A stretch of 64,000 nt of DNA from Sinorhizobium meliloti 4H41 (GCF_000375585.1 NZ_AQWP01000001.1:1192788-1256787); one strand, 5' to 3'; positions 16,778 to 28,218 are shown, counted from the first letter of the stretch. Notes: generated by a model not told the origin, from the letters alone. Made by a program: numbers and translations.

Positions 16778-19198
16778 ATGACGAACAAAACGTCTCCGGC
16801 GACTGAAAGCGCGACCTATCCGGTTCTGCCGCTGCGTGACATCGTGGTCTTCCCCCACATGATCGTGCCGCTCTTCGTCGGCCGGGAGAAGTCGATCCGT
16901 GCACTCGAAGAGGTCATGGGTACCGACAAGCAGATCATGCTCGTGACCCAGATCAACGCTACGGATGACGATCCGGAACCCGCCGCCATTTACAAGGTCG
17001 GCACGATTGCGAACGTGCTGCAGCTTCTGAAGCTCCCCGACGGAACCGTGAAGGTGCTGGTCGAAGGGCGGTCGCGTGCCGAGATCGAGCGCTATACGCC
17101 GCGTGACGATTTCTACGAGGCCGTCGCCCATGCGCTGCCCGAACCGGACGAGGATCCGGTCGAGATCGAGGCGCTGAGCCGTTCGGTCGTTTCCGAATTC
17201 GAAAGCTATGTGAAGCTCAACAAGAAGATTTCGCCGGAAGTCGTCGGCGTCGCGAGCCAGATCGAAGACTACTCGAAGCTCGCCGACACCGTCGCATCGC
17301 ATCTGTCGATCAAGATCGTCGAAAAGCAGGAAATGCTGGAGACGACGAGCGTGAAGATGCGCCTCGAAAAGGCGCTCGGCTTCATGGAAGGCGAGATCTC
17401 GGTTCTTCAGGTCGAAAAGCGCATCCGTTCGCGCGTCAAGCGCCAGATGGAGAAGACGCAGCGCGAGTACTACCTGAATGAGCAGATGAAGGCGATTCAG
17501 AAGGAGCTCGGCGACAGCGAGGACGGCCGTGACGAGATGGCCGAACTCGAAGAGCGCATCTCCAAGACCAAGCTCTCCAAGGAAGCCCGTGAAAAGGCCG
17601 ATGCGGAGCTGAAGAAGCTGCGCCAGATGAGCCCGATGTCGGCGGAAGCGACGGTCGTGCGCAACTATCTCGACTGGCTGCTGGGCCTGCCCTGGGGCAA
17701 GAAGTCGAAGATCAAGACCGATCTGAACCATGCCGAAAAGGTGCTGGATACCGATCACTTCGGTCTGGACAAGGTAAAGGAACGTATCGTCGAATACCTG
17801 GCGGTGCAGGCCCGTTCGTCCAAGATCAAGGGGCCGATCCTGTGCCTCGTCGGCCCTCCCGGCGTCGGCAAGACGTCGCTCGCCAAGTCGATCGCAAAGG
17901 CGACTGGCCGCGAATATATCCGCATGGCGCTGGGCGGCGTTCGGGACGAGGCCGAAATTCGCGGCCATCGCCGGACCTATATCGGCTCCATGCCGGGTAA
18001 GGTCGTCCAGTCGATGAAGAAGGCGAAGAAGTCCAACCCGCTCTTCCTGCTCGACGAGATCGACAAGATGGGCCAGGACTTCCGTGGCGATCCGTCTTCG
18101 GCGCTTCTGGAGGTGCTCGATCCGGAACAGAATTCGACGTTCATGGATCACTACCTGGAGGTGGAATACGACCTCTCCAACGTGATGTTCATCACCACGG
18201 CGAACACGCTCAACATTCCGCCGCCGCTGATGGACCGCATGGAAGTCATCCGCATTGCCGGCTATACCGAAGACGAAAAGCGGGAGATTGCCAAGCGGCA
18301 CCTGCTGCCGAAGGCGATCCGCGACCATGCGCTCCAGACGAACGAGTTCTCCGTCACGGATGGCGCTCTTATGGCGGTCATCCAGAACTACACGCGAGAA
18401 GCGGGCGTCCGCAACTTCGAGCGCGAGCTGATGAAGCTGGCGCGCAAGGCGGTGACGGAGATCCTCAAGGGCAAGACCAAGAAGGTCGAAGTGACGGCCG
18501 AGAACATCCACGACTATCTCGGTGTGCCGCGCTTCCGCCACGGCGAAGCCGAGCGTGACGATCAGGTCGGGGTGGTCACCGGTCTTGCCTGGACTGAGGT
18601 CGGCGGCGAATTGCTGACGATCGAGGGCGTGATGATGCCCGGCAAGGGCCGCATGACGGTTACCGGTAACCTGCGTGACGTGATGAAGGAATCCATTTCG
18701 GCGGCGGCATCCTATGTCCGCTCGCGCGCGATCGATTTCGGCATCGAGCCCCCGCTGTTCGACAAGCGCGACATTCACGTCCACGTGCCGGAGGGCGCGA
18801 CCCCGAAGGACGGCCCGTCCGCCGGTGTCGCCATGGCGACGGCGATCGTGTCGGTGATGACCGGTATCCCCATCTCCAAGGACGTGGCGATGACCGGTGA
18901 AATCACCCTGCGTGGACGCGTGCTGCCGATCGGCGGTTTGAAGGAGAAGTTGCTGGCAGCTCTGCGCGGCGGCATCAAGAAGGTGCTGATCCCCGAGGAG
19001 AACGCCAAGGACCTCGCCGACATCCCTGACAACGTCAAGAACAGCCTCGAAATCATCCCCGTTTCGCGGATGGGCGAGGTGATCGAGCACGCGTTGCTGC
19101 GGCTTCCGGAGCCCATCGAATGGGACCCGGCAAGCCAGCCGGCCGCCCTGCCGTCCGTTGATTCGCAGGACGAAGCGGGCACTTCGATTGCCCACTGA
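16778..19198 (+). CDS. lon: ATP-dependent Lon protease
   Basis: An 806-residue LonA protease that degrades damaged and regulatory proteins in the cytosol. Domains in order: N-terminal LON substrate domain (about 1-210), coiled-coil region, AAA+ module with Walker [14 protein letters not shown] near residue 360 and Walker [11 protein letters not shown], then the protease domain with catalytic Ser near 681 in [10 protein letters not shown] and Lys near 722 in [10 protein letters not shown]. The position after clpX and before the HU gene is conserved in proteobacteria. A strong terminator follows at 19260-19285. Confidence 0.97.
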   Translation: MTNKTSPATESATYPVLPLRDIVVFPHMIVPLFVGREKSIRALEEVMGTDKQIMLVTQINATDDDPEPAAIYKVGTIANVLQLLKLPDGTVKVLVEGRSRAEIERYTPRDDFYEAVAHALPEPDEDPVEIEALSRSVVSEFESYVKLNKKISPEVVGVASQIEDYSKLADTVASHLSIKIVEKQEMLETTSVKMRLEKALGFMEGEISVLQVEKRIRSRVKRQMEKTQREYYLNEQMKAIQKELGDSEDGRDEMAELEERISKTKLSKEAREKADAELKKLRQMSPMSAEATVVRNYLDWLLGLPWGKKSKIKTDLNHAEKVLDTDHFGLDKVKERIVEYLAVQARSSKIKGPILCLVGPPGVGKTSLAKSIAKATGREYIRMALGGVRDEAEIRGHRRTYIGSMPGKVVQSMKKAKKSNPLFLLDEIDKMGQDFRGDPSSALLEVLDPEQNSTFMDHYLEVEYDLSNVMFITTANTLNIPPPLMDRMEVIRIAGYTEDEKREIAKRHLLPKAIRDHALQTNEFSVTDGALMAVIQNYTREAGVRNFERELMKLARKAVTEILKGKTKKVEVTAENIHDYLGVPRFRHGEAERDDQVGVVTGLAWTEVGGELLTIEGVMMPGKGRMTVTGNLRDVMKESISAAASYVRSRAIDFGIEPPLFDKRDIHVHVPEGATPKDGPSAGVAMATAIVSVMTGIPISKDVAMTGEITLRGRVLPIGGLKEKLLAALRGGIKKVLIPEENAKDLADIPDNVKNSLEIIPVSRMGEVIEHALLRLPEPIEWDPASQPAALPSVDSQDEAGTSIAH

Positions 19199-19259
19199 GG
19201 CAGTGCAGATAGGGTGACAAGTGTGTCCCGCTTGCGCCCTTCGGCCAGAAAAACAAGGA

Positions 19260-19285
19260 AGACCGGCGTTCTGCCGGTCTTTTTT
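19260..19285 (+). terminator. intrinsic terminator of lon
   Basis: AGACCGGC pairs with GCCGGTCT around a 5-nt loop, followed by TTTTTG, 61 bp past the lon stop. Confidence 0.9.
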
Positions 19286-19419
19286 GTTGTAAAAGCACGC
19301 TGCAACCCTTGCATTCCAAGGGATTAGGCGCAATTGGGAATGGCAAGACGTGGGCATTGCTTTCGCAGCCCCGCCTTAAGAAGACAGTCGTTTCGAACCA
19401 GCATGAAAGGGGTGGAAAC

Positions 19420-19692
19420 ATGAACAAAAATGAGCTCGTGGCTGCCGTAGCCGACAAGGCCGGACTCTCGAAGGCAGATGCGTCTTCTGCCGTTGATGCA
19501 GTTTTTGAGACCATTCAGGGCGAACTGAAGAACGGCGGCGACATCCGCCTCGTCGGATTCGGCAATTTCTCCGTATCGCGCCGCGAAGCCAGCAAGGGCC
19601 GCAACCCGTCGACGGGTGCGGAAGTTGACATCCCGGCACGCAACGTGCCGAAGTTCACGGCCGGCAAGGGCCTCAAGGACGCCGTCAACTAA
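19420..19692 (+). CDS. hupB: DNA-binding protein HU
   Basis: A 90-residue HU-family nucleoid protein that bends DNA as a dimer. MNKNELVAAVADKAGLSKADA is the N-terminal helix pair, GFGNFSVSRREASKGRNPSTG the beta arm signature, and IPARNVPKFTAGKGLKDAVN the C-terminal end. GGGGTGGAA precedes the ATG. The lon-hupB order is conserved in many proteobacteria; terminators on both sides suggest HU has its own promoter. Confidence 0.96.
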   Translation: MNKNELVAAVADKAGLSKADASSAVDAVFETIQGELKNGGDIRLVGFGNFSVSRREASKGRNPSTGAEVDIPARNVPKFTAGKGLKDAVN

Positions 19693-19785
19693 TTTACCGA
19701 TGGAGCGGCGGGTGCCTCCGTCCGCTACTGGTTCATGTTCCATCTGTCGCGATACCGCCCAGGCGGCATTCGGCAGGTTGATTGG

Positions 19786-19810
19786 GGCCCGGGTCATCCG
19801 GGCCTCTTTT
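19786..19810 (+). terminator. intrinsic terminator downstream of hupB
   Basis: GGCCCGG pairs with CCGGGCC around GTCAT, followed by TCTTTTC. It lies 94 bp past the hupB stop with nothing recognisable between. Confidence 0.75.
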
Positions 19811-19923
19811 CATTCCGGCTTTCCCTGTCATCCGGCTGTTACAGGACAGTTGCAAAAGCCTCCCGTCCGACGTTTTCGGACGCACGCGGTAGCGCAACGG
19901 CGTGCCGCGACAAGGAGGGACAG

Positions 19924-22116
19924 ATGAAAGCGATTTCCATCACCACGGCATTGGCCGCGGCACTTGCCGCATCGACGGCGTCGGTCGTTCAGGCCGAACA
20001 GGTATTCAATCGCATCGCATCCTTTGCGGTGGCCACGAATTTGCCCGAGGGAGCCGAGCGGAACGCCCCGACATCGGCCGAAATCATCACCGCAAGCGAA
20101 GACGGCAATACGCTGATCTATTCCGACAGTCCCGGCAAACGCATCGGTTTCATCGACATCACCGACGCCAGGGCGCCTGAGGCAGGCGGTATCGTCTCGT
20201 TCGACGGGGAGCCGACTTCGGTGGCGGTAGCCGGTGCCAAAGCGCTCGTTGCCGTCAACACGAGCGAAAGCTTTACCAAGCCGTCCGGCGTGCTCGCCGT
20301 GGTCGACATTGCCGGCAGGGAGGTGGATGCCACCTGCGATCTCGGTGGCCAGCCGGACTCGGTGGCCGTGAACAAGGATCGGACGCTTGCCGCAATCGCG
20401 ATCGAGAACGAGCGCGACGAGGACGTCAATGACGGGCAGATCCCTCAGATGCCTGCAGGCGATCTCGTGATCCTGTCGCTGAAGGACGGGGCGGCCGATT
20501 GCGCGACCATCAAGCATGTGACGCTGACCGGTCTCGCCGAGGTCGCCGGCGACGATCCCGAGCCGGAATTCGTAGCCTTCAACGGCCGGGACGAGATTGC
20601 GCTCACCCTCCAGGAGAACAACCACATCGTCATCATCGACGGTAAGTCCGCAACCGTGAAGACGCATTTCCCTGCGGGCACGGTCGATCTCCAAGGTATC
20701 GACACAAAGCGCGACGGCTCCATCGCCTTTACCGGCGAGCAGGCGGGCCGCAAGCGCGAGCCCGATGCGATCAAGTGGCTCGACGACGATCGCCTGGTCG
20801 TCGCCAATGAGGGCGATTATGAGGGCGGGAGCCGCGGCTTCACGATCTTCGACACGACCGGGAAGGTCCTCTACGAGTCGGGAGCAGCCTTCGAACACCC
20901 TATCGCGTCGATCGGCCACTATCCGGAAAAGCGTTCTTCGGCGAAGGGCGTCGAACCGGAAGGGCTTGAAATGGCGCAATTCGGCGAGGACAAGCTTTTC
21001 TTCGTTCTTTCGGAACGCGCCTCGATCGTCGGCGTCTACAAGGATACGGGCGGCGAACCGGAGCTCGTGCAGCTTCTGCCCTCCGGCGTTTCCCCCGAGG
21101 GCGCTGTCGCCATTCCCGGGCGCAACCTGTTTGCGACCGCCAACGAGGTCGATCTCGTCGAAGACGGCGGGGCGCGGGCGCATGTCATGATCTACGAGCG
21201 CGGGGAAGGGGAGGCTGCCTATCCGCAGATCCGTTCCGTGGAGAAGGACGGGCTGCCCATCGGCTTCGGGGCGCTTTCCGGCCTTGCCGCTGCCGACAAG
21301 CCCGGCTTCCTGCATGCGGTCAATGATTCAGTCTACTCGTCGCAGCCGACCATCTTCACGATCGACGCTACGCAGAAGCCCGCTTTGATCACGGAAGCCC
21401 TGCCGGTCACCCGTGACGGCGCTCCCGCCCAGAAGCTCGACGTCGAAGGCATCGCCAATGACGGCGAAGGCGGCTTCTGGCTCGCTTCGGAAGGCAACTC
21501 CGACAAGCTCTACAGCCATGCGCTGCTGCATGTGAACAAGAAGGGCGAGATCAAGCAGGAGATCGCACTACCGGAGGAGTTGCGCGCCAGCGAGATCCGC
21601 TACGGCTTCGAAGGCATAGCGGTCGTGGGCGAAGGGGACGATCAGGTTCTCTGGATGGCTGTGCAGCGCGAATGGAAGGATGACGAGAAGGGCTTCGTCA
21701 AGCTCGTCTCCTACAAGCCGTCGAGCAAGGAATGGGGCGCCGTGCGCTATCCGCTTGAAAAGGCGGAGGAAGGCTGGGTCGGCCTGTCGGAAATTTCCGT
21801 TCATGGAGCCTACGCCTATATCGTCGAGCGTGACAATCTGGTCGGCGAAGCCGCCAAGCTCAAGAAGCTCTACCGCGTCGCGCTTGCGGACCTGAAACCC
21901 GCGGCACTCGGCGGGGCACTGCCTGTCGTGAACAAGGAAGAGGTGCGCGACCTCATTCCGGACCTGCAGTCGCTGAACGGCTATGTCGTCGACAAGGTCG
22001 AAGGCTTTGCAATCGACGCGGCCGGCAACGGCTATGTCGTCACCGACAATGACGGCGTCGACGACTCCTCCGGCGAAACGCTGTTCTTCTCCATAGGCGC
22101 GATGGACGCCATGTAA
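19924..22116 (+). CDS. secreted esterase-like/phytase-like beta-propeller protein
   Basis: A 730-residue protein with a Sec signal peptide (MKAISITTALAAALAAST..., likely cleavage after VQAE). The N-terminal half resembles a YVTN/choice-of-anchor beta-propeller (SVAVAGAKALVAVNTS, PDSVAVNKDRTLAAIAIENERDED), and the C-terminal half resembles the esterase-like phytase domain (DVEGIANDGEGGFWLASEGN, EGIAVVGEGDDQ, GFAIDAAGNGYVVTDNDGVDDSSGET). It probably acts in the periplasm on phosphoesters or simply binds a ligand; the reaction is not established. AAGGAGGG precedes the ATG. A terminator follows at 22139-22169. Confidence 0.8.
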   Translation: MKAISITTALAAALAASTASVVQAEQVFNRIASFAVATNLPEGAERNAPTSAEIITASEDGNTLIYSDSPGKRIGFIDITDARAPEAGGIVSFDGEPTSVAVAGAKALVAVNTSESFTKPSGVLAVVDIAGREVDATCDLGGQPDSVAVNKDRTLAAIAIENERDEDVNDGQIPQMPAGDLVILSLKDGAADCATIKHVTLTGLAEVAGDDPEPEFVAFNGRDEIALTLQENNHIVIIDGKSATVKTHFPAGTVDLQGIDTKRDGSIAFTGEQAGRKREPDAIKWLDDDRLVVANEGDYEGGSRGFTIFDTTGKVLYESGAAFEHPIASIGHYPEKRSSAKGVEPEGLEMAQFGEDKLFFVLSERASIVGVYKDTGGEPELVQLLPSGVSPEGAVAIPGRNLFATANEVDLVEDGGARAHVMIYERGEGEAAYPQIRSVEKDGLPIGFGALSGLAAADKPGFLHAVNDSVYSSQPTIFTIDATQKPALITEALPVTRDGAPAQKLDVEGIANDGEGGFWLASEGNSDKLYSHALLHVNKKGEIKQEIALPEELRASEIRYGFEGIAVVGEGDDQVLWMAVQREWKDDEKGFVKLVSYKPSSKEWGAVRYPLEKAEEGWVGLSEISVHGAYAYIVERDNLVGEAAKLKKLYRVALADLKPAALGGALPVVNKEEVRDLIPDLQSLNGYVVDKVEGFAIDAAGNGYVVTDNDGVDDSSGETLFFSIGAMDAM

Positions 22117-22138
22117 GCGTACGATACGGAGAAAACGA

Positions 22139-22169
22139 AGGAGGCCGGGACATGATGTCCCGGCCTCCT
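22139..22169. terminator. hairpin terminator between convergent genes
   Basis: AGGAGGCCGGGACAT is followed after one base by its exact reverse complement, a very strong hairpin between the convergent phytase-like and MarR genes. A CGTTTTC tract follows on the minus strand; the plus strand has no clear T-run. Confidence 0.7.
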
Positions 22170-22185
22170 GATTCCTGAACGGCGT

Positions 22186-22659
22186 TCAGCGCGCGACGGC
22201 AATCTCAGTCGCTTCCGCTTCTTCCTTGCGCTTGCGGATATCGTCGGTTTTCTCGACGAGTTTGCTGACGATATCGTACAACTGGTCCAGTTGCTCGTCA
22301 TCGAGCGCCGAAAAGATCTCTTCGATGAGCTGCTTGCGCGGATGTTCTGCAGCCTGAAGAACGGCCCGGCCGGTCTCTGTTATGGAGACGATCTTTGCGC
22401 GGCGATCCTCGGGGTCGGGTTTTCTCATGACCAGACGGTCGCGTTCCAGTCCGTCGATCGCCTCGGTCACTGTTCGCGGAGCGAAATTCAGCGCACAGGC
22501 TATGTCGGTAGACCGACAGGGTCCGAGCTTGCTCAGGAAGAACAGGAACTTGCTCCTGGCAAGCGATACGCCTTCCTCCGTCATGGACTCGTTCACCAGA
22601 CGATGAACGCGATGGTAGAGCTCGAACAGCTTATCGGAAACCTCGAATGTCTTCTTCAT
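22186..22659 (-). CDS. MarR-family transcriptional regulator
   Basis: A 157-residue winged-helix regulator. LARSKFLFFLSKLGPCRSTDIACAL and FAPRTVTEAIDGLERDRLVMRKPDPEDRRAKIVSITETGR are the MarR recognition helix and wing, including the DxRxK wing motif. The C-terminal helix would form the dimer. The ligand and targets are unknown. The divergent repair genes begin 250 bp away; the gap contains TTATGAG repeats (22664-22680) and TGAC...GTCA half-sites (22699-22716), possible but weak operator candidates. Confidence 0.9.
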   Translation of the reverse strand: MKKTFEVSDKLFELYHRVHRLVNESMTEEGVSLARSKFLFFLSKLGPCRSTDIACALNFAPRTVTEAIDGLERDRLVMRKPDPEDRRAKIVSITETGRAVLQAAEHPRKQLIEEIFSALDDEQLDQLYDIVSKLVEKTDDIRKRKEEAEATEIAVAR

Positions 22660-22911
22660 GACCTTATGAGTTATTATGAGGGGCCATGTGAAATGGCAGT
22701 GACATTATTGATAGTCACAATTGCCGCATTTGTCGACCAAAACCACCTAAAACTTGGGAATGACCGGCGGCGACAAGAAACGCTCCCTCGTCGCGATGCC
22801 GTTGTTTGCGAAGCGAAGAGTTGTCGCCGGCGCGTCGTAACGCTGCCCGCGTTCAAGCATTCCGTGGATACCCGGTCCTGCTGCCATTGACGAAAGCGGC
22901 GGCGCCGGGTC

Positions 22912-24204
22912 ATGGTCCGCCCGGCCATGCCCTTCAGATTTGTTCACACCGCAGACCTCCATCTCGATTCGCCCTTGCGCAGCCTGGCACTCCGGAATGC
23001 GGAGCTTGCCGGCCTCGTTCGAAGCGCGACGCGCGATGCGCTCGTCCGCATCGTCGACCTCTGCATTGCCGAAAGCGTCGATGCGCTTTTGATCGCGGGC
23101 GATCTCTATGACGGCAGCCAGACCTCGATGAACACGGCGCTCTTCCTGGCGGCCGAGCTTCGGCGGCTCGACGAGGCCGGCATCCGGACGTTCATCATTC
23201 GCGGCAATCACGATTCCCAGTCGCAGGTGACGCGCGAACTCACCCTGCCGTCTTCGGTGCATGTATTTGCCGGCCGGAGCAGGGCGGTTCATGTCAAGAC
23301 GCTTGCGAACGGCCGCACGGTGCACATCCACGGCGTGAGCTTTGCCGATCCGCACGCGCCGGAAAGCCTGCTGCCCCAGTTCCATCCGCCGGTCGCCGGC
23401 GGCATCAATATCGGCATGCTGCATACCAGCCTCTCCGGATCCGCGGCCCACGACCCTTACGCGCCCTGCAGCGTCGCCGAGCTTCAGCGGCACGGTTTCG
23501 ATTATTGGGCGCTCGGTCATGTCCATCAGCGGCAGGTGCACTGCGAAAAGCCCTCAATCGTCATGCCCGGCATGCCGCAGGGCCGAGACATCAACGAAGC
23601 GGGGACGAAGGGCGTCACGATCGTGACGATCGACGATGAGGGGCTGGTTGCGCTGGATGACCGGCCGACCGGCACCGCCGCGTTCGAGCGACATGAGATC
23701 GACGTGAGCGGGATTGCGGACTGGCGCGACATGCTGGATGCGGTGGGCCGTGAATTGATCCACCTTCGAAAGAACATGGCGGCGGACAATCTGATCCTGC
23801 GCTTGACGCTGAACGGCGCGACGCCGCTTGCCTGGCGCCTCAGGCGCGACGCGGATCTCCTGGAAGCGGAGATCGTCAACATCGCGGCCGGGATCGGCGG
23901 ATGCTGGATCGAGAAGACGGAACTGAGCTGCCAGGCAATCGGCAATGCGGAGCAAAGTGCGGCCGACCCGGTCGGCGAACTGGCGGCACTCGTCGAAAAC
24001 GACGTTCTGCCCTCCTTCGGCTTTCGCGGCGAGCTGAGCGCAGTTGCCAAGGAGCTCCTGCAGCAATTGCCGCCTGAACTCAGGCATGTGCTGGCGAGCG
24101 ACGAGGAGGCGCTGGAGCGGCTGGCGCTGGAGGCAGCACTTGCGGGGAGTGCGGATGTGCTGGCGCATCTTCACGGCCGTGCCGGCGCCGGAGGCATCGA
24201 CTGA
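22912..24204 (+). CDS. DNA repair exonuclease, SbcD/YhaO-like metallophosphoesterase
   Basis: A 430-residue nuclease subunit of the Mre11/SbcD type. The metallophosphoesterase motifs occur in order: HTADLHLDSPL, LLIAGDLYDGS, IRGNHDSQSQ, GMLHTSLSG and WALGHVHQRQ. After about residue 280 comes a C-terminal region typical of YhaO-like proteins rather than SbcD. It pairs with the ATPase gene that begins at its stop codon (TGATG overlap), so the two products very likely form a complex that processes DNA ends. The start could be 22912 or the in-frame ATG at 22927. Confidence 0.87.
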   Translation: MVRPAMPFRFVHTADLHLDSPLRSLALRNAELAGLVRSATRDALVRIVDLCIAESVDALLIAGDLYDGSQTSMNTALFLAAELRRLDEAGIRTFIIRGNHDSQSQVTRELTLPSSVHVFAGRSRAVHVKTLANGRTVHIHGVSFADPHAPESLLPQFHPPVAGGINIGMLHTSLSGSAAHDPYAPCSVAELQRHGFDYWALGHVHQRQVHCEKPSIVMPGMPQGRDINEAGTKGVTIVTIDDEGLVALDDRPTGTAAFERHEIDVSGIADWRDMLDAVGRELIHLRKNMAADNLILRLTLNGATPLAWRLRRDADLLEAEIVNIAAGIGGCWIEKTELSCQAIGNAEQSAADPVGELAALVENDVLPSFGFRGELSAVAKELLQQLPPELRHVLASDEEALERLALEAALAGSADVLAHLHGRAGAGGID

Positions 24205-27200
24205 TGCGGCTTCAGCGACTGGAGCTCGTCCGCTACGGAAAATTCACGGAGCGGCATCTCGATTTCGGCGAGGCGAGACTGGGCGAGCCGGATTTTCACC
24301 TCATCTACGGCCCGAACGAAGCCGGCAAGTCGACCCTCTTTTCCGGCTTCCTCGATCTCGTGTTCGGCATCGAACGTTCGAGCCCCTACGGCTTCCTGCA
24401 TCCCTATCAGACGATGCGGATCGGCGGCATCGTCGCGGCCGGTAACCGCCTGCATCACGCCTACCGCATCAAGCGCAACGCCAACAGCCTGATCGGCCCC
24501 GACGAGCAGCCGCTGCCCGATGGCCTGTTTTCCACAGCCCTCGGCTCGATCGACCGGGCAACCTACAGCACGATGTTCTCGCTCGACGACGACAGCATCG
24601 AAGAGGGCGGGGAAGCCATACTGAAGAGCGAGGGCGAGCTGGGGTCTCTCCTGTTTTCCGCGAGTTCCGGTTTGCCGGACAGCGCCGCCGTGCTTGCCGG
24701 GCTTCGAGCCGAAGCGGATTCTTTCTTCCGCCCGCAGGCGCGCAAGCACCAGCTCGCCGAACTGAAGGCGGAGCTCGACGCGCTGAAGGCGGAGCGGAAC
24801 GCGGTCGACGTGAATGCACGCGAATATGCAGCACTCCGCAAGGCCCTGGCGAGCATGCGCGCACGCCACGAGGCAGCGGCGAGACAGCGCAACGAGTTGC
24901 GTGCCGACCGGGACCGGATGCGGGCTCAGCGCGACGCCCTGCCGCTTCTCGCGCGGCTTCGCGGCGTTCGGCAGGAGCTTGCCGGGCGGGACCCGTTGCC
25001 GGTGCCGCCGGCCGAGTGGCAGGAGGAATTGCCGGTTCTTCGCCGCAGCGATGCGGAAATCGCGGCGCGGCTCCGGCAATTGCACGAGGAACTCACCCGG
25101 CGGCGCGAAGAGCTTGCCGGGCTGCCTCGCGACGAGCAGGCGCTGGCGATCGCGGAACGGTTCGGGGCTCTGCGCGAAAGCGCACTCGAAGCCCGCTATC
25201 TCACGGCGGACCGCGACATGCCGGCTCGTCTGGAGGAACTGGCGAAGACGGCCGCCGAGATCGATGCCTGTCTGATCCGCCTCGGCGAGGCGGGCAATCC
25301 CGACCTGGCCTCGCTCCTGCTGCCGGCGGCGCGCGCCGTCCGACTGCAGGATCTGGTGCGCCGGCACGCAAGCCTTTCGGAAAGGCTGGCAGCGGCGCGA
25401 GAGGAGATGGAAACCGCGGAAGGGAACCACGGCGACGCCGAGCGCGAAGTTGCCCGGCTGAAGGAGGGGACGGCCGACCCGGCGTTCCTCGCCGAACGCG
25501 TGCATCTCCTCCGGCAGAGCGACTGCCTTTTGCGCCAGCAGTCATCGGCAAGGGAGATCGACCGGATCGATGCCGCCATATGCGACCGGCTGGATGAATT
25601 GCGGCCTTTCGCCGGCACGATCGACGATCTGGCCGCGCTTCCCGCTCCGGCACCGCCCGTCGTGGAAGCGTGGCGGGCCGAGGACCACGCCGAGGCGGAG
25701 CGGCGCTTGCGCCTCGGCGACAGGATCGCCGACGAAAGCGAACGCCAGGCCGGAGACGAGGCGCGCCTTGCCGCCATTGCGGCCAATGGCGGCGTCGTGG
25801 ACGACGCGACCGTTTGCGAACTGAGGCGCCGCCGCAATACTGCCTGGCAGCGGCATCGTGCCGGTCTGGACGAGCAGACGGCGATCGCATTCGAGACGGC
25901 ACTGCACGAGCATGATGCAACCACGGCGCTTCGGCTTGCCCAGGCGGAGCGCGTGGCCGAGATACGCAACCTGACGCTGGCCGTGACCGAGCGGCGCGCC
26001 CGCCTGCAGTCGCTGGACATGCAAAGGAAAGCCGCGGAGGAGCGGCGGCAGAGGCTGAACGCCGAGATCGGCGCCGCCGCACGCGCCTGTGGCTTGCCTT
26101 GCATAACGGGGCTGCCCCAGTTGGAGGCGTGGCTTGCCGCCCGCGCATCCGCGCTCGAATTGCGCATGGAACTTCGCACTGCGCTGAAGGAGCGCGACCG
26201 GGCGGTCGCCGAAGAGAAGGCGGCGGTCTGCAGTCTTCGGGCGGAGCTGGCGCGGCTCGGGATGACCGATGCGCTGCCGGAGCGCCTCGACGCCTTGCTC
26301 GCGGTAGCGGAACTTGTCTCCTCCCGAGCGGAGGCCGCATCCACTGCTTTCCGGAATGCCGTGGCGCAGCTCCAACGCGCCTCGGAGGCGCTCGAAAAGC
26401 GACGGGCTGCTTTTGCGGCCGCGGAGGCTGCGATGGCATCCTGGTGCGGGGAATGGGACGAGGCGCTCGCCGGCACGTGGCTTTCCCGGCAGGTGGAGCG
26501 CCCGCTGCCGCAGGAAATCGGTCCCGTGCTCGCCGTGCTTCAGAACCTCGACAAGCTGATGCAGAAGAAAGCGGAGCTCGATCATCGCGTGGCGGGGATG
26601 CGCAGGGATCAGGCGGCCTTCACGGAAAACGTCGTCGGCGTGGCCGCCGCACTGGGCGAAGAACGGGCCGGCGATGTCCTCACGCTCTTTTCCGCGGTGC
26701 GCGACCGCGTTGCCGCCGCACTTCAGAAGGAGGAGCGCCGTCTGGCGCTTCAAGGCAATATCGAGCGCATGGAGGAGAGCCTCGACTCGCTGCGCGCCGA
26801 GGAGCGACTTCACGGCGCCAACAGGCAGAGGGTCCTCGACTTCTTCGGCTGCGGGACTCTCGACGAAGCGGCCGCCTGCCTGGAAGCCACCCGCGAAGCG
26901 CAGCGGCTGCGACAGCGATGCTCGGAAATGGAAAGCGATCTGGCCGCGCGGCTCGGCGTCGCGAGCGCCGCCGAGGCCGAAGCGCTGCTCGCCGAGCTCG
27001 ACGACCGGGAACTCGGGCTGGAACTGGCGCGGCTGGAGGAGGCGATCGAGGCGGCCGACCGGGATGTCAGCGAGCTGCACGCCGATGTCAGGACCCGGGA
27101 GAGGGCGCTTGCCGCCGTCGAGGGCGGCGACCGGGTGGCGGAGCTCGAACAGCGGCGCCGCACGCTGCTTCTCGACATCGAGAACAAGGCGATCGGCTAT

Positions 27201-27665
27201 CTCCGGCTGCGCGCGGGCGTGATCGCCGCCGAACAGGCGCTCAGGCTGTTTCGCGAGCGCCACCGCAGCGCCATGATGCAACGCGCCTCGCGAACCTTCA
27301 TGCATATCAGCGGCGGCGAATATTCCGGTCTCTCGACGCAAGCCGACAAGGGCCAGGAATTCCTCATAGCAAATACCGCCGCCGGCGGATCGAAGCTCGC
27401 CCGCGATCTTTCCAAGGGCACGCGCTTCCAGCTCTATCTCGCGCTCAGGATCGCCGGCTACCACGAGGTCGCGGCGACGCGGGAAACGCTGCCCTTCATC
27501 GCCGACGATATCATGGAGACCTTCGACGACGGCCGCGCCGGCCGCGCCTTCGAGCTGATGGCGGAAATGGCCGATGTCGGACAGGTGATCTATCTGACCC
27601 ACCACGAGCACCTTTGCGACATTGCGCGGAGCGCCTGCCCGGGCGTGACGATCCACCGGTTGTAG
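24204..27665 (+). CDS. SbcC/Rad50-like AAA ATPase, YhaN type
   Basis: A 1153-residue SMC-like ATPase. Walker [10 protein letters not shown] lies at residues 36-44; long Glu/Arg/Ala-rich coiled coils fill most of the middle; the C-terminal half carries the signature-like [20 protein letters not shown] and Walker [15 protein letters not shown], followed by the LTHHEH switch histidine. No obvious CxxC zinc hook is visible in the coiled coil, which separates it from true SbcC/Rad50 and fits the YhaN group. It is translationally coupled to the nuclease gene, implying a DNA-end processing complex. Confidence 0.87.
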   Translation: MRLQRLELVRYGKFTERHLDFGEARLGEPDFHLIYGPNEAGKSTLFSGFLDLVFGIERSSPYGFLHPYQTMRIGGIVAAGNRLHHAYRIKRNANSLIGPDEQPLPDGLFSTALGSIDRATYSTMFSLDDDSIEEGGEAILKSEGELGSLLFSASSGLPDSAAVLAGLRAEADSFFRPQARKHQLAELKAELDALKAERNAVDVNAREYAALRKALASMRARHEAAARQRNELRADRDRMRAQRDALPLLARLRGVRQELAGRDPLPVPPAEWQEELPVLRRSDAEIAARLRQLHEELTRRREELAGLPRDEQALAIAERFGALRESALEARYLTADRDMPARLEELAKTAAEIDACLIRLGEAGNPDLASLLLPAARAVRLQDLVRRHASLSERLAAAREEMETAEGNHGDAEREVARLKEGTADPAFLAERVHLLRQSDCLLRQQSSAREIDRIDAAICDRLDELRPFAGTIDDLAALPAPAPPVVEAWRAEDHAEAERRLRLGDRIADESERQAGDEARLAAIAANGGVVDDATVCELRRRRNTAWQRHRAGLDEQTAIAFETALHEHDATTALRLAQAERVAEIRNLTLAVTERRARLQSLDMQRKAAEERRQRLNAEIGAAARACGLPCITGLPQLEAWLAARASALELRMELRTALKERDRAVAEEKAAVCSLRAELARLGMTDALPERLDALLAVAELVSSRAEAASTAFRNAVAQLQRASEALEKRRAAFAAAEAAMASWCGEWDEALAGTWLSRQVERPLPQEIGPVLAVLQNLDKLMQKKAELDHRVAGMRRDQAAFTENVVGVAAALGEERAGDVLTLFSAVRDRVAAALQKEERRLALQGNIERMEESLDSLRAEERLHGANRQRVLDFFGCGTLDEAAACLEATREAQRLRQRCSEMESDLAARLGVASAAEAEALLAELDDRELGLELARLEEAIEAADRDVSELHADVRTRERALAAVEGGDRVAELEQRRRTLLLDIENKAIGYLRLRAGVIAAEQALRLFRERHRSAMMQRASRTFMHISGGEYSGLSTQADKGQEFLIANTAAGGSKLARDLSKGTRFQLYLALRIAGYHEVAATRETLPFIADDIMETFDDGRAGRAFELMAEMADVGQVIYLTHHEHLCDIARSACPGVTIHRL

Positions 27666-27753
27666 CCGCTTGCCGGAAAGAGGTAAGCTGCATGCGCCTT
27701 GCCCCTGCATCACCCGTCGGCTGGCCCGGCGAAGTCCCTCAAAGGAGGCTCCA

Positions 27754-28152
27754 ATGGATATCTTCGAATGCGGATCGAGACCCTCGGTGCATGGCCCGGC
27801 CGAGTATTTCACCGGCTCCGTTCGCGTGGACCCGGCCTTCGAGGCGCCGTCACCCGCACGGGTACGCGGCGCGACCGTGACTTTCGAGCCCGGCGCGCGC
27901 ACCGCCTGGCACACGCACCCGCTCGGCCAGACCCTGATCGTCACCGCAGGCCGCGGCCTCGCGCAGAGCTGGGGCGGGGAGCCGCGCGAGATCCGCGCCG
28001 GCGACGTCGTCTGGTTCCCGCCGGGAGAAAAGCACTGGCATGGCGCCGCGCCGGAAACGGGAATGACGCATATCGCAATTCAGGAGGCGCTCGACGGCAA
28101 GGCGGTGGACTGGCTCGAGCATGTGACGGAGGAGCAGTATCGGGGCGGGTAA
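27754..28152 (+). CDS. small cupin protein (mandelonitrile lyase-like family)
   Basis: A 132-residue cupin. The first motif is [25 protein letters not shown] with metal ligands His-His-Gln, and the second is [19 protein letters not shown] with the final His. This layout is shared by small manganese cupins similar to bacterial (R)-mandelonitrile lyases and many uncharacterised carbon-metabolism cupins. AAAGGAGG gives an excellent ribosome binding site. It follows the ATPase gene by 88 bp. A RIME-like repeat and tRNA-Val lie downstream. Confidence 0.83.
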   Translation: MDIFECGSRPSVHGPAEYFTGSVRVDPAFEAPSPARVRGATVTFEPGARTAWHTHPLGQTLIVTAGRGLAQSWGGEPREIRAGDVVWFPPGEKHWHGAAPETGMTHIAIQEALDGKAVDWLEHVTEEQYRGG

Positions 28153-28218
28153 GCTTGCGCGGCTCCGAATGACTGGAGCGTTCAGTGCTGCATTGATGAC
28201 TGACGGCGCCGTCGTCTC

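Noticed and set aside
22664..22716. Operator for the MarR protein (TTATGAG repeats, TGAC...GTCA)
   Set aside because: The repeats are short and the palindrome matches only at its four end bases on each side, too weak to call as a site.
25196..26476. Long minus-strand open frames inside the YhaN-like gene and similar long frames opposite lon, dnaE, nuoG and dinB
   Set aside because: They are antisense to clear genes, Ala/Arg/Ser-rich as expected from high-GC shadow frames, and have no motif or ribosome binding site.
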